A stretch of 64,000 nucleotides of DNA from Fasciola hepatica (Eukaryota; Platyhelminthes; Trematoda; Plagiorchiida; Fasciolidae). The notes under the pieces were generated by a model. The model saw only the letters and a list, made by a program, of their open reading frames with translations, ran no database searches and was not told the DNA's origin. Shown one piece after another: positions 24,537 to 33,979 of this stretch (its first letter is position 1; every line of letters starts with the position of its first letter). Where the stretch lies: assembly GCA_948099385.1 (NCBI GenBank), contig CANUEZ040000107.1, forward strand, positions 2,604,001 to 2,668,000, given 5' to 3'. The translations under genes were made by a program, and so were the position numbers.

Positions 24537-25414
24537 TGTAAGGTTGATATGACCTCAATTCGTGGTTTCCTTAGTAAGCGCGTGCTCCGGTCCTTTGTAC
24601 TGCGTGGACCAGCTGCACGTTACTCTAATGCTCGGCACTGTACGAATATGTTACCCAGAACGGGATTCTCCAAGACCCGTGAGAACGAGAAGGCGATTGG
24701 GCGAGATAGAGGTTTGCGTGTATTTGGGAGCGTGCGTGGGGACGTGCGCAAATCAACGGCCAAATGGCAACCGCGATTGGCAATCAGCGTTCAGTTAAAC
24801 AATAAACGTGGTAAAAGTACAAACGAAGATGGCCACCACTCCAGGGGCCTCCTCCTAGAAGTCCGACGGAGTTGGGCTTCGATCGTGGCTGCAGGCCGGA
24901 AGTGCTGATTGTCTAGGAACTCCTCGTGGCTTGCCCGTTATACTGTTGTTGACGTCGGACGACTGTTGGTGGGTTTAACGGTGCCAGAACTCTCGAGGCT
25001 CGAAGCTCTTCGGTCCAAAAGTGTTTTGGCGCTCAGCGGTCTAACAAGCATGCATTCTTGAAGATGCCGCGTCAGGTCCATCCAAAAGGGCGTCCAGTTG
25101 TCGACTCCAGTACCCCGCTGACCAATCGTCCCGTTGTCCAGGGAGTGGTTGGCCCCTTGAGCATGCACAGAAGTCTGCTAGGCTACGGGTGAAGCCAATG
25201 TGACTGTAAATCCGTCTGAGAGAGGGCAAGGTAAACTGGAACAAAATAGCGCCTGAGGGCGCCAGCGGATGTTGGACCGCAATAACAACAAACGAGCGAT
25301 GTTCGGTGTTCTTGTATTCGCTAGGAGACCAGAATAAAATGAAATTATAACTGCCGGTTGTAATTTGCCGAGCCCGTTGGTTGGTAAATCCATGGTGAAC
25401 TTCCCAACTTAGTG
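24537..25414 (-). repeat. Gypsy 3' LTR and 3' untranslated region
   Basis: Reading the plus strand, 24537-24645 starts with TG (TGTAAGGTTGATATGACC) and matches 33790-33897 closely (shared blocks GGTTTCCT, TACTGCGTGGACCA, GTTACTCTAATGCTCGGCACTGTACG). This proves the terminal repeat. The rest of the LTR extends inward, but its inner boundary and polypurine tract could not be placed because the opposite LTR is truncated. The pol stop codon lies at 25415. Confidence 0.7.
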
Positions 25415-26627
25415 CTAACAGTCGGTTGTAAAAATTGTCTCGAAATCGGCGAAGTGGACGGGATTTCGTAGTTGGCGACCGCGACGGTTACTTCGCCTTG
25501 CGGGTACGGTTAAAGATTCTGATGGACTAGCTGCCGAGTCATCATTAAATGTAATTGGGGGTGGTTCGAGTAACAACTCGCTTGATGAGGGTGACTGAGC
25601 GGCTTGAGCAGGTGTAAATTGGCCGGGCGGCTCGCACTCCATGACGGCAGGCTTGAGACGGTCGATGGATGGCGCTTGTAGTGATGATCGAAAGCCATCG
25701 ACTCGAAGGAATACATGGGCAGCTGTTTCTAAAGCAGTCGGGACATAACAAGTAGACTGTTGTTCGCGCGGTGGACTGGCCTTGAGCACTCGCGTGTGCT
25801 TCTTAAGGCGCTGAGCATAGTAGCCGTAGTCGAAAATCACGGTTGGTGAGGGGGCCACCAACTCTTCAGGCAGACGTAGTGTACAGACGTAAACTAGTAC
25901 GGCCGGTGTTGTGTGCGATTCTTCCTTAATGGTACTACGCAGGCTTAAGAGTGCTAATGTTAGTGCTTCACTCCAAAGGGAGTTACCGTCTGATCGAAGG
26001 GCGGCTTTTAATTGCCGGTGGAAACGCTCAACCATACCATTGGTCTGAGGGTGGCAAGCTGTCGTCTTAGCGTGCTGGCAACCAAGCGTAACGGAGAGGC
26101 TGCCAAAGGCGCCGTCAAAATGTGGATCGCGATCGGTGGTCACTCTTGCCGGGTAACCGGAATGGCTAACCCAACCGGTCAGAAAAGCCTTCGTGGCCTC
26201 TTCCGACGTGGGATGAGGGATGGGGGTGGCCTGCGGCCAGCGAGTAAAACGATCCACGCATGTGAGTATGTAAACGTACCCAAGCGAAGGTGGGAGTGGT
26301 CCTACGAGGTCGACGTGCACATGATGAAAACGTGTTTCAGGTTCTGGGAACCTGGCTAACGCCGCTTTAGTGTGCCTGTGTCTTAACACGTTGACACTGC
26401 AGACAAGCACGAGCCCATTGACGGACATCTCGTTTGACATTGTGCCAAACAAAGCGCTCAGTTGTCATTTCCACCGAGGCCGTCACACCCGGATGAGCCA
26501 GATTGTGGAATGTCAGGAAAGTAGGATAACGGTGGGCAGCAGGAACCACCGGCCTAGGATGACCTTGAGACACATCGCACACGATGGTATTCTGGGAAGC
26601 TGGGATAGATACTGGGGTTAAGCTCAA
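25415..26627 (-). pseudogene. Gypsy integrase
   Basis: DDE integrase that would insert the element's cDNA. The zinc-binding part is in the frame 26627-26367 (HNLAHPG ... ACLQCQ, the HHCC finger). It joins the RT frame through a 1-base shift in a run of T at about 26630. A second shift near 26370-26400 moves into the frame 26452-25415. There the catalytic core follows: HVDLVGPLPPS (first Asp), VTTDRDPHFDG (second Asp), NGMVERFHRQLKAAL (Glu). The C-terminal tail (PARRSNRRGR, NPVHF) is basic, as in related elements. The catalytic triad is intact, but two frameshifts prevent a continuous product. Confidence 0.9.
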
Positions 26628-28174
26628 AAATCGTTTTGTCGAAGTTGTTCGATGTCAGGGTCCATAGTTTGGGCCTGTGCCATTGCATCCAAGTTGATGT
26701 TAGGCGTCGGTGGCAGACTTAGTTGACGTACCCGTGATAAGGCGTCGGCGACAGGATTAAGTGCCCCAGAGACGCGTCGTATGTCCACAGTAAACTTTGA
26801 GACCAAATCTAAGTGGCGAATCTCGCGTGGTGAGTATCGATCGGAAGCTGACTTTAGTGCGTAAACCAAAGGCTTGTGGTCTGTAAACACCGTGAACGAA
26901 CGGCTTTCGAGTGCATGTCGAAAATGACGGATTCCCAAGTAGATGGTTAATAACTCCCTACCAAATGTGCTGTACCTAGATTCGGCGGGTTGTAGGCGCT
27001 TGGAGAAGAATGCTGAAGGTTGCCAAGAATCGTCTACAAACTGTTGAAGTACTGCTCCAAGCGCTTTTGCCGAGGCATCCGTCACTGCCGAAATAGGAGC
27101 CAAAGGGTCGGGGCGTGTAAAGAGTGCTGTGTTGGCGACAGCATCTTTGACCAAGGCAAATGCGGCTTGTGCCGTGTCGGGAAACACGAACTTCAGCTTA
27201 CCTCCGCGCAACAGGTTGGTTAGGGGTTGCATCATTTCCGCACAGTGCGGAATAAATCGGCGGTAGAAATTCACCAGGCCGGCAAACTGACGCAACTGGC
27301 GGAAAGATTGAGGTTCAGGGTAGTCGCGAAAAGCGGTAACTTTATCTGACAGGGGGCGGATACCCGAGGATGAAATAGAATGTCCTATGAAGGTGATATC
27401 AGACCGGCCTAATTCGCATTTCGCGTTATTGATCGTAACGCCGTGCTGGCTAAGGCGTTCGAAAAGTGCTCGTAATTGTGTAGCATGCTCTTGCTCTGAA
27501 GAGCTCGCCACCAAAATATCATCCAGGTATACGTGGACATTTTCCAAACCACGAGTTGCCTCGTGCATAAACCGTTGAAAGGTCTGGGCTGCATTGCTGA
27601 GTACAGACGGCATTCGCAGAAACTCGAACAGCCCGAAAGGCGCAGTGACGGCAGTTTTAGGGATATCGGCTTCTGCCACCGGGATCTGGTTGTACGCACG
27701 AACTAAATCGATAAGGCTGAAGACGGAGCAACCTGATAAGGACGGAGTAAGGTCCTGTATATGGGGAATTGGGTATCGGTCAGTGACGGTGATCTCGTTA
27801 AGTGCTCTATAATCACCACAGGGTCGACAGTCGCAGCTAGACCTAGGGACCATATGAAGAGGGGAAGCCCAAGGGCTACTGGAAGGGCGCATTATACCCA
27901 GTTCTAGAATATGTTCGAATTCAGCCTGTGCAACACGAAGCTTGTCTGGTGCTAACCGACGCGGCCCACTGAACACTGGGGGTCCCTTGGTATCGATATG
28001 GTGAGTGACGTTAGTGGTCACTGCTGATAGGTCCGGCCTGCCGAAACGTGGCGGGTAGGCGGCGATGAGTTCGCTATAAGGTTGGTGTGCCGGTGGTTGA
28101 ACGTGAAAAGGCGTGACGTGATTTACTCTCGAATTATAACCCGCAACAGCAAGAGATCCACCACTCTGCGGCAT
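26624..28174 (-). pseudogene. Gypsy reverse transcriptase and RNase H
   Basis: A 516-codon open frame. The RT domain begins with GPPVFSGPRRLAP and WASPLHMV, then DYRALNEIT, FSLIDLVRAYNQI (first catalytic Asp), the NAAQTFQRFM helix and VYLDDILVAS (catalytic Asp pair). After the connection (FAGLVNFYRRFIP), RNase H follows with TDASAKALGAVL, FGRELLTIY, FTDHKPLVYAL and NPVADALSR, which contain its acidic residues. The usual LPFGL before NAAQ reads MPSVLS, a likely mutation. It stops at 26624 in a T run one base out of phase with the integrase. Confidence 0.92.
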
Positions 28175-28510
28175 CGTGCATCAACTAACAAGTCAAAGTG
28201 TTGCAGGAAGTCAGTGCCTAGAACTGGGTAGGGGACGTCGGCGACGATGAATACCCAACGAAAATTACGCTTTAAACCTAAGTTTAAGGTGAGCGACCGC
28301 TGGCCAAACGTTGGGATGGCCGTGCCATTGGCAGCGCGTGGTGTTTGGGCCTGCGGTGTGCTATTGTCGTCTTTCGCTCGGGGGAGTACACTCACTTCGG
28401 CACCGGTATCTACAAGGAATAGGCTATTTGAAATGAACCCTTACGTTCAAAAGGCGACTGTTGGTCTGATACCCGGCTTAGTGGGTCACAACCACGGGCC
28501 GGGGGGTTAG
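28123..28510 (-). pseudogene. Gypsy aspartic protease
   Basis: On the minus strand, just after the Gag motif, the translation reads NSLFLVDTGAEVSVLP (about 28440-28390), the retroviral-type protease active site DTGA, and later YPVLGTDFLQHFDLLVD (about 28240-28180), matching the flap-to-C-terminal ILG-like motif. This enzyme would cleave the polyprotein. In-frame stops lie upstream of the DTG between Gag and protease, so this copy is interrupted, though the motif itself is intact. Confidence 0.85.
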
Positions 28511-29033
28511 TTTCCCTGGAGAGCACCGGGAAACGTACAACCTGGTTCACATCGTTTCGCTCCCTCGCCATATCAACTGTGGTATTTACAATGCCCTTCT
28601 TTTGAAGAACCGACGAAACGGCGTCGCAATGACGGACCATGGAGCTTAGGTGAGCGTGCGCGGTGGCGCTCCTGTGACCCACTTCTAACTGCTAGGCGTT
28701 GCACGCTTGCGTCAATTCTAGACAAAACTGACGCGAAGTCGTTAGATGTTGGCAGGGCAGGCACCGTTGTGATGGAGGACCGGGTTACTCCAGCTACAGC
28801 GAGGTTGTATCGTAACATAATGTTATCGGCTATCGCTGCAGGTTCCTCCAGCGAGCACTTGCGCGGGGCACTTAGTAAAACTGGAATGCTGTGCGGCAAA
28901 CGCTGCAGCCAAAGTTCCCTTAAGAGCGGGTCCTCGCCTAACGTCGGTCCTCTCACGAGCTGCATCTCACGCAGCAGTTCGGAGGGCTTCCTGCTTCCAA
29001 GCTCAACGTTTTGAAGTTGTTGCATACGTTCAG
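28510..29033 (-). pseudogene. Gypsy Gag, C-terminal two thirds
   Basis: The open frame 29025-28573 continues the capsid (LQNVELGSRKPSELLREM, LRELWLQRLP, ADNIM). It ends in CKYHS, one stop, and then YGEGAKRCEPGC before GALQGN. The spacing C-x2-3-H ... C-x3-C is a CHCC-type motif, unlike the usual CCHC knuckle. The N-terminal third is at 33537-33247, displaced by a 4.2-kb LINE insertion. The break lies between 29034 and 33241. Confidence 0.8.
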
Positions 29034-29354
29034 TTCAAATCAGTTCAGTTTGCCCAGGACAGGTAATGGCCACGGCCAATCGAGCGTCCAGAATTCCTTC
29101 GTTGGTATGCACGCCAGTTATGCACCCACCACTGCTGACTGCACTTCGTCGAATCCCCGCAAAAATGAGAGGGAAACGGAAAACCTCTTTGCACATCAAC
29201 TGCGAGATACATTATGCATCGTGAGCTTTTTCTAAGACTGTATGCAATGAGCGAAAAAGTCGAATAAAACATACCCCAGGAGGACCACAGTGCTACCCGT
29301 CACCCATCTAGTTGATAGACTCAAGGCTCCCTACGAGGAAACATCTCGTACCAC

Positions 29355-30475
29355 TTGCGATCTAGGGCAACTTTGAAGGATTGGACGGTCTGCAGATCTA
29401 CCATTCCACCAAGCAGACCGTTCCAACTGTTCACAACCCTGTTGCTGAAGAAGCGCAATCTAGTCATCAACCTAGATCGGACTTTTATCAGCTTCTTTTC
29501 ATGTTCCCTTTGTTCCGGAGTCTACGGCCACTTGGAATAGACCATCTGGTCTAAGGCCAGAAGAGCTTTTCATTACCTTGAACGTTCCTATGAGATCTCC
29601 TCGACTCCTCCTCCTTTCCAACGAGAAGAGATTTAGATCACACAGCTTCTGCTCATACGTCTTACCCCTCTGCCCTTCAACCATTCGCTTGGCGAGACGT
29701 TGGACTTTCTCTAGGCAGGCGGCGTCCTCTTGGTAGAAGTGTGACCAAGCCTGCACGCTACCCTCTAAGCGAGGTCTTACTATAGCCATGTAAATACGTA
29801 CGAATACCTCCGGCTTCCGGCAAGACAAAGCTGATCGCAGCCTGAAGAGCTCTCCACGAGCCTTATGCGCAGCAGCGTTGCACTGCTCCGACTATTCGAA
29901 GTCACTGTCCACGATGGACTCGAGGTCATTAACCCTAGTAACTACCTCTACGGTGAACAGCCCTTGATCATGAGCGAAAGTTAGTCTCCCTTTTGCCCTT
30001 GACAACAAATGGCTGTTTTCAGCTTTCAGAGGTAAGTCCCATTTGTATGCCCAGTTCAGGACTTGCATGCCGCGACTTCCTTACTTTCGTCCGGTCGTTG
30101 AGTTACTTCATCTAAGAAGCACAAAAGATCGGTCAGGCAAGATCTCTTTTTCAGGAATCCATGCTGCTCCGGGCTTAGCATGGAGTGCTGCTTTAAGTGC
30201 TGGCAGATATGGGCACGGATGATCTTCTCGAGGACTTTACGCAGGATGCTAGTTAGGCTTACCGGCCTGTAGTTTTGCGCATCCGACTTAGGCTCACTCT
30301 TATATATTGCCACGACGGCGGCGACTTTCCAGTCCCGAGGCAGCTTACTCTGGTCAAACGTGGACCTGTACAGCCTGCATACCGATGGAGCTATGATATC
30401 CGCCAACGGTTTGATGATAGCTGGATGAATGCCATCTGGGCCCGCTGATTGTGACTGTTTAACTCCTATAGGCAC
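29355..30475 (-). pseudogene. LINE-B2 reverse transcriptase with deleted catalytic core
   Basis: The frame 30475-30056 carries RT fingers and the first motifs (SAGPDGIHPAIIKPL, PRDWKVAAVVAIYK, NYRPVSLTSILRKVLEK, LSPEQHGFLKKRSCLTDLL). Just where the palm should begin with its first catalytic Asp, the sequence jumps to NWAYKWDLPL (about 30050), which normally follows the FADD motif. The thumb then reads on (29828-29499, IYMAIVRPRLEG...), with the C-terminal segment at 29540-29355. About 100-130 residues including all catalytic aspartates are therefore missing. It cannot polymerise DNA but could still be mobilised in trans. Confidence 0.85.
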
Positions 30476-30533
30476 TTACGCACGCTTTCCTCTCAGAGGT
30501 CTAGCTCGTTTAACCGAGAAGGATGCACCAGAG

Positions 30534-31802
30534 TCAGATCTGCTCGTACCTCACTATCCACTCTATGTTCACTACCAAAGTATTCCCCAGGGCGTCTGCT
30601 TTGCCCTGGTCATCAGTGACGATACCGTGGTCTCTAGTGGATAGTGGACCCACGGCACTTCTTGTTGAGCCTTTAGACTGCACATAGCTGTAGAATTTTT
30701 TCGGCTGTTGTCTTACAGAATGGGTCAATTTGAGCTCAACTTCCAGCCTGGAATTTCTCGAAAGGCTTACAGTCTCGTTTCTCAGCTTTGTATGGCGGTT
30801 CCAGGCTAGCTGACTGCCGGAAGCTTTGTACCGGTTCCAGCATCGGTTTCCACGTCTGATGGCCTTGGCTATTGCAGCCTTCCACCGCATGGGTTTGCCC
30901 CCCACTCCTTGTTTTAAGGGTGCGAACTCTTCCTGTAGGGCAGTCAGAAATCCCTTTATGGTCTGCCAGCGCTCCTCGACAGTAGCTTCCTCTGTCGTGT
31001 CCCAGGTCAAACCCATCGCCCTATTACGAAGCCTATCTATGTCCATACTACCGCAATGTCTGACCAGCCTTGAGAGTATCTTGGGTTGCCGCATACATAG
31101 GACTATTTTGACACACACGTGGTCACTCTTGCCCAGCGGTGAACAACAGTACAGTCCAAACACATCGTTGGGGAAGTTCCTTATAGCTAGATCTAGCAAG
31201 GATTGAACGCATCCAGTCCTATATCTGGTATTTTCCCTAATATGCTGGTGCAACGCATTGTCATGCAACCATTCTAAGTGGGTTTGCTCCTCCGATCCCG
31301 GCACGCAGGCCTCAGCCGTCCAGTCGATGTGCGGAAGATTGAAGTCACCCACTATGAGGGTCTTTTGTGCGTCCTTAACTAGTTCAGTCAAAGTCCGCAG
31401 CAAACAAACGTCCTCTTCGTGGTTAGTGCTTGGTGCCCTGTAGACACGGACAACGTTAACCCTTCTGCCTGGAAGGATGATCGTAACGGCGCATAACTGG
31501 ATATTGCGAGTGCATAACTTGGTCTGAGACTCAAGGTGGTTTGTACGTGACCTAACGAGGATGGCTACTCCTCCGGCGAGGCGATCCTGTTCTCGATCCT
31601 GCCCACAGACTGCAAAACCGTTACTTATTAGGCCTGGCCCATGGTCTTCTTCAAAAAGCCACGTTTCTGTGACGGCAACTATTGACGCTTTCTGCTTTTC
31701 AGCGGTTTTGGCGAGTTCCGCCCACTTGTTTCTAATACTACACGCATTAGTATATAACACCACCGCGTTTGCTCCGTCGCCTAGGTGTCTCTTGTTATTC
31801 AC
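30534..31802 (-). CDS. LINE-B2 endonuclease (ORF2 N-terminal part)
   Basis: A 422-codon open frame with a complete APE-type endonuclease: LYTNACSIRNKWAELA (N-terminal Asn), IVAVTETWLFEEDHG (catalytic Glu), NVVRVYRAPS, IVGDFNLPHIDW (Asp and Asn), RTGCVQSLLDLAI and GKSDHVCVKI (SDH). This is followed by the linker towards the RT (WKAAIAKAIRRGNRCWNRYK, LTHSVRQQPKKFYSYVQSK). The domain would nick DNA for target-primed reverse transcription. The frame ends at 30534, just before the RT frame at 30475, so a stop or shift separates them. Confidence 0.85.
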   Translation of the reverse strand: MNNKRHLGDGANAVVLYTNACSIRNKWAELAKTAEKQKASIVAVTETWLFEEDHGPGLISNGFAVCGQDREQDRLAGGVAILVRSRTNHLESQTKLCTRNIQLCAVTIILPGRRVNVVRVYRAPSTNHEEDVCLLRTLTELVKDAQKTLIVGDFNLPHIDWTAEACVPGSEEQTHLEWLHDNALHQHIRENTRYRTGCVQSLLDLAIRNFPNDVFGLYCCSPLGKSDHVCVKIVLCMRQPKILSRLVRHCGSMDIDRLRNRAMGLTWDTTEEATVEERWQTIKGFLTALQEEFAPLKQGVGGKPMRWKAAIAKAIRRGNRCWNRYKASGSQLAWNRHTKLRNETVSLSRNSRLEVELKLTHSVRQQPKKFYSYVQSKGSTRSAVGPLSTRDHGIVTDDQGKADALGNTLVVNIEWIVRYEQI

Positions 31803-33067
31803 TCCTGTGTGTTTCCCAGGCGCAACGCCTGAGATGATGATACGTTTTTGCTTCGGATGTACCCACTGGTGTGCATGAAGCCGGCTGTCGATCCAGAATT
31901 TCCGACGACTCCCAATCCATCTCTATAGGAGTTGCCACAACATCGAGACTGGCAGGGGTCGCACTGTCATCTATCTTCGGACAGTACTGCCAATTCTCGT
32001 CTTCCTGCTCGTCTCCAATTACAACTGTTTGCGACCCCGCACGTGGCTTCTTCACTATTGTCGGGGTCGGGGCCTGGTTTCTCACCAGAGCCCTGGCTGG
32101 TCGAGCAAGGTTACCTCCCGGAGCTAGACCACCAGGCCTTACTCTACGCTCGTCCGGCACAATCTGGTATCTACCCTTGATAATGTGAGCCACTACTGCA
32201 GCCCTCGCCAGCAGTTTATCTCGGGTGGCCTCATCAGGGAACTCCACTAGGATTGGTCTCGCACGATGTCCGCCTTTGTTCCCCAGTGGTGACTTCCATG
32301 TCCCCACTCTGTGCAGCCTTCTTAGAGTAGCAGGGTACGGAACACCTGCGATTCGCAGTATGTCGCGGACCCTCCTCCTGTCTATGTCCCTCCTGGCTTT
32401 CGATTCCCTTATAAAAAATTCTTCCTGGTTTAGGATCAGGAGCCTGTGGCTTAAGACCCTGCCTATGGACAAGATCTGCCTCTGCAGATCCCTCACCTTG
32501 TTTTTCAATACCAGAAGGGCAGGGTCATCCACCCTAGCTCACCCATCCTTCGCGATATTGCACTCACCCTTCTTTTTGACCTGCCTTGCCCTTCTCGGCT
32601 TCTGCTCAGTCCACTGGACCTCGTCGGTCTGCTTCGAAGGAGTTCAGGCAGCGGCCGCCTGGCAAGCTCTCGGAACTGATCCATTCGCTCTGATGACTGT
32701 CCTCTCGGGTGTGGATGCTACTTACGCAAACGACTTACCGCAACCTGATTGAGGTGGTTTTGGGCTTATGACTGAGGTGCTACTTGGTGGGCGTTGGTCC
32801 TGCTATTTGGCCGGCAATTTAAAGGCTAGACTGGCCGCCTCCTTGCAAGGGGCACAGACCCATTCAGCCCATGGGTTCTGTTTATAAAGGACAGATGTCT
32901 TTTGCTATTCCTGAACACCTTGGGTGGGCCCATCTCTTGCGTACCTCGCACTCTATACCATTTCCCACACGTTTTCCGCACTTGGGTGCGATACACGGGT
33001 CAGAAAGCGTGTCATATGGGAAACCACAAAAACAAGGGCGAATACAACTCAAACGCCCTTTACCCAA
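31795..33067 (-). pseudogene. LINE-B2 ORF1 with PHD-like zinc finger
   Basis: The minus-strand frame 33067-32882 reads CIAPKCGKRV, then GIECEVRKRWAHPRCSGIA, and in the following bases WVCAPCKEA: a PHD-type Cys4-His-Cys3 pattern as found in ORF1 of some CR1 LINEs. One expected Cys (CEVCKRW) is Arg, which should break one zinc site. After stops in 32540-32880, the frame 32532-31795 (245 codons) continues with LKNKVRDLQRQILS (coiled-coil-like) and a basic RRDIDRRRVRDILRIAG region, then an RRM-like VEFPDEATRDKLLARA. ORF1 proteins bind the LINE RNA. It overlaps the ORF2 start by a few bases. Confidence 0.7.
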
Positions 33068-33246
33068 TCACAAAATACGCACTCTGACACTGGCAGTTAA
33101 AGCCCGCTAACACAAAAAAAGCAAAAAGAAAGACTAGAAGCGAGAAAAGATAGCTTCAAAAAACACCGAACACTACTTGACAATACTACAAGGAGAATAA
33201 AAATATTCTCCGGATAAAGAGCACCTCAAATTCCATTATGATACGC

Positions 33247-33537
33247 TCAGTATTGTGAAGTAAACTGGGTTGGGTTCTTGCGGGCAATGACGGCCTCCTT
33301 CAAAGACTCGTAGCTTCGGGAAGAGATTACTGCTTCCCTTACTTGCATTGTGGCCTCCGGCGGAAGGCGGCCTGCTGCCCACCTGAAACGGCTGGCGTCA
33401 CTGGTCATACCGCAGTTTTCGAATTCTAACTCGACCAGCGTGAACCAGAGTTCTGGATCAGCAGGCTTGAATGCCGGTATGTGCAGCGCGATCCCCCCAG
33501 CGGTGGGGTCTGTGCAGGCTTTCTGTTCAGCAGACAT
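33247..33537 (-). pseudogene. Gypsy Gag, N-terminal part
   Basis: The frame starts with ATG at 33537, about 230 bases after the primer site, and encodes the start of the capsid (IPAFKPADPELWFTLVELEFE, FRWAAGRLPPEATMQV, KEAVIARKNPTQF), the typical beginning of flatworm and insect Gypsy Gag. It stops at 33247 where LINE-B2 is inserted. The remaining Gag is at 29025-28510. The frames of the two parts differ by one base at the junction. Confidence 0.85.
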
Positions 33538-33767
33538 AGCGATTAATTTATCGAATACAGACGGGGAAAGAAATTGACTACCAATGGGGCACTATAATCT
33601 TCGAGGAGAAAAATCACGACGAACTAGACACCAAAATATGTATGGACAAAATAATTATTTTGTAAACCGACCAAAAAAATCAACAGATAGGGCAACAATA
33701 AAACACACAAAAGCGTAGACAGACGGGACCTTGAACGGCAGAAAACAAGGAGACTCACGTGACCTGG

Positions 33768-33787
33768 GGATCACGTCGGGCTCACCA
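33768..33787 (-). promoter_or_regulatory. Gypsy primer binding site (tRNA-Trp-like)
   Basis: The plus strand here reads GGATCACGTCGGGCTCACCA, ending in CCA like a mature tRNA 3' end. It lies two bases from the LTR boundary (TG at 33790). From memory, animal tRNA-Trp ends in ATCACGTCGGGGTCACCA, so all but about one of the last 18 positions agree. The minus-strand genomic RNA would anneal that tRNA to prime cDNA synthesis. Confidence 0.75.
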
Positions 33788-33789
33788 AT

Positions 33790-33897
33790 TGTGAGGTTGA
33801 TTAGACCTTACTTCGCGGTTTCCTCAGAAAACACGTGCTTCGGTCCCTGGTACTGCGTGGACCACCTGAACGTTACTCTAATGCTCGGCACTGTACG
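33790..33897 (-). repeat. Gypsy 5' LTR, truncated remnant
   Basis: 108 bases matching the outer 24537-24645 part of the 3' LTR, starting TGTGAGGTTGATTAGACC. The match ends abruptly after GGCACTGTACG. The next bases are LINE-B1 tail, so the upstream (U3) part of this LTR, together with about 30 bases of the LINE, has been deleted. Confidence 0.75.
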
Positions 33898-33958
33898 GTC
33901 GGTTGTCCGTGGCCATTACCTGTCCTGTGCAAACTGAACTGCAAACTGAATTCCACAA
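33898..33958 (+). repeat. LINE-B1 3' tail beyond the Gypsy insertion
   Basis: CCGTGGCCATTACCTGTCCTG followed by GCAAACTGAACTGCAAACTGAA matches the minus-strand end of LINE-B2 (29044-29085). It continues LINE-B1 after the Gypsy element and ends in short AACTG-type repeats, as CR1-like LINEs do. Confidence 0.75.
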
Positions 33959-33979
33959 AAAGCCGATCCTAAGCTCAGA

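Larger units (their letters stand above)
29035..33240 (-). mobile_element. LINE-B2: CR1-like LINE inserted in Gypsy gag
   Basis: Minus-strand non-LTR element of about 4.2 kb, flanked by an 11-base near-perfect duplication, ATACGTTCAGT at 29024-29034 and ATACGCTCAGT at 33241-33251, which is the split point of gag. It has ORF1 with a PHD-like finger, an endonuclease and the two ends of the RT, but the RT catalytic core is deleted. Its 3' end (minus reading ...CCATTACCTGTCCTGGGCAAACTGAACTG) matches the LINE-B1 tail at 33905-33945. Confidence 0.85.
24537..33897 (-). mobile_element. Ty3/Gypsy LTR retrotransposon, CsRn1-like, split by LINE-B2
   Basis: Minus-strand LTR element inserted in LINE-B1. 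Order in transcription: remnant 5' LTR (33897-33790), primer site (33787-33768), Gag start (33537-33247), 4.2-kb LINE-B2 insertion, rest of Gag (29025-28510), protease, RT-RNase H, integrase (to 25415), 3' LTR (ending at 24537). Gag has a CHCC-like motif and the primer site resembles tRNA-Trp, both features I recall for the CsRn1 clade of trematodes. Two frameshifts in pol, a stop in Gag and the insertion make it defective. Confidence 0.85.
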
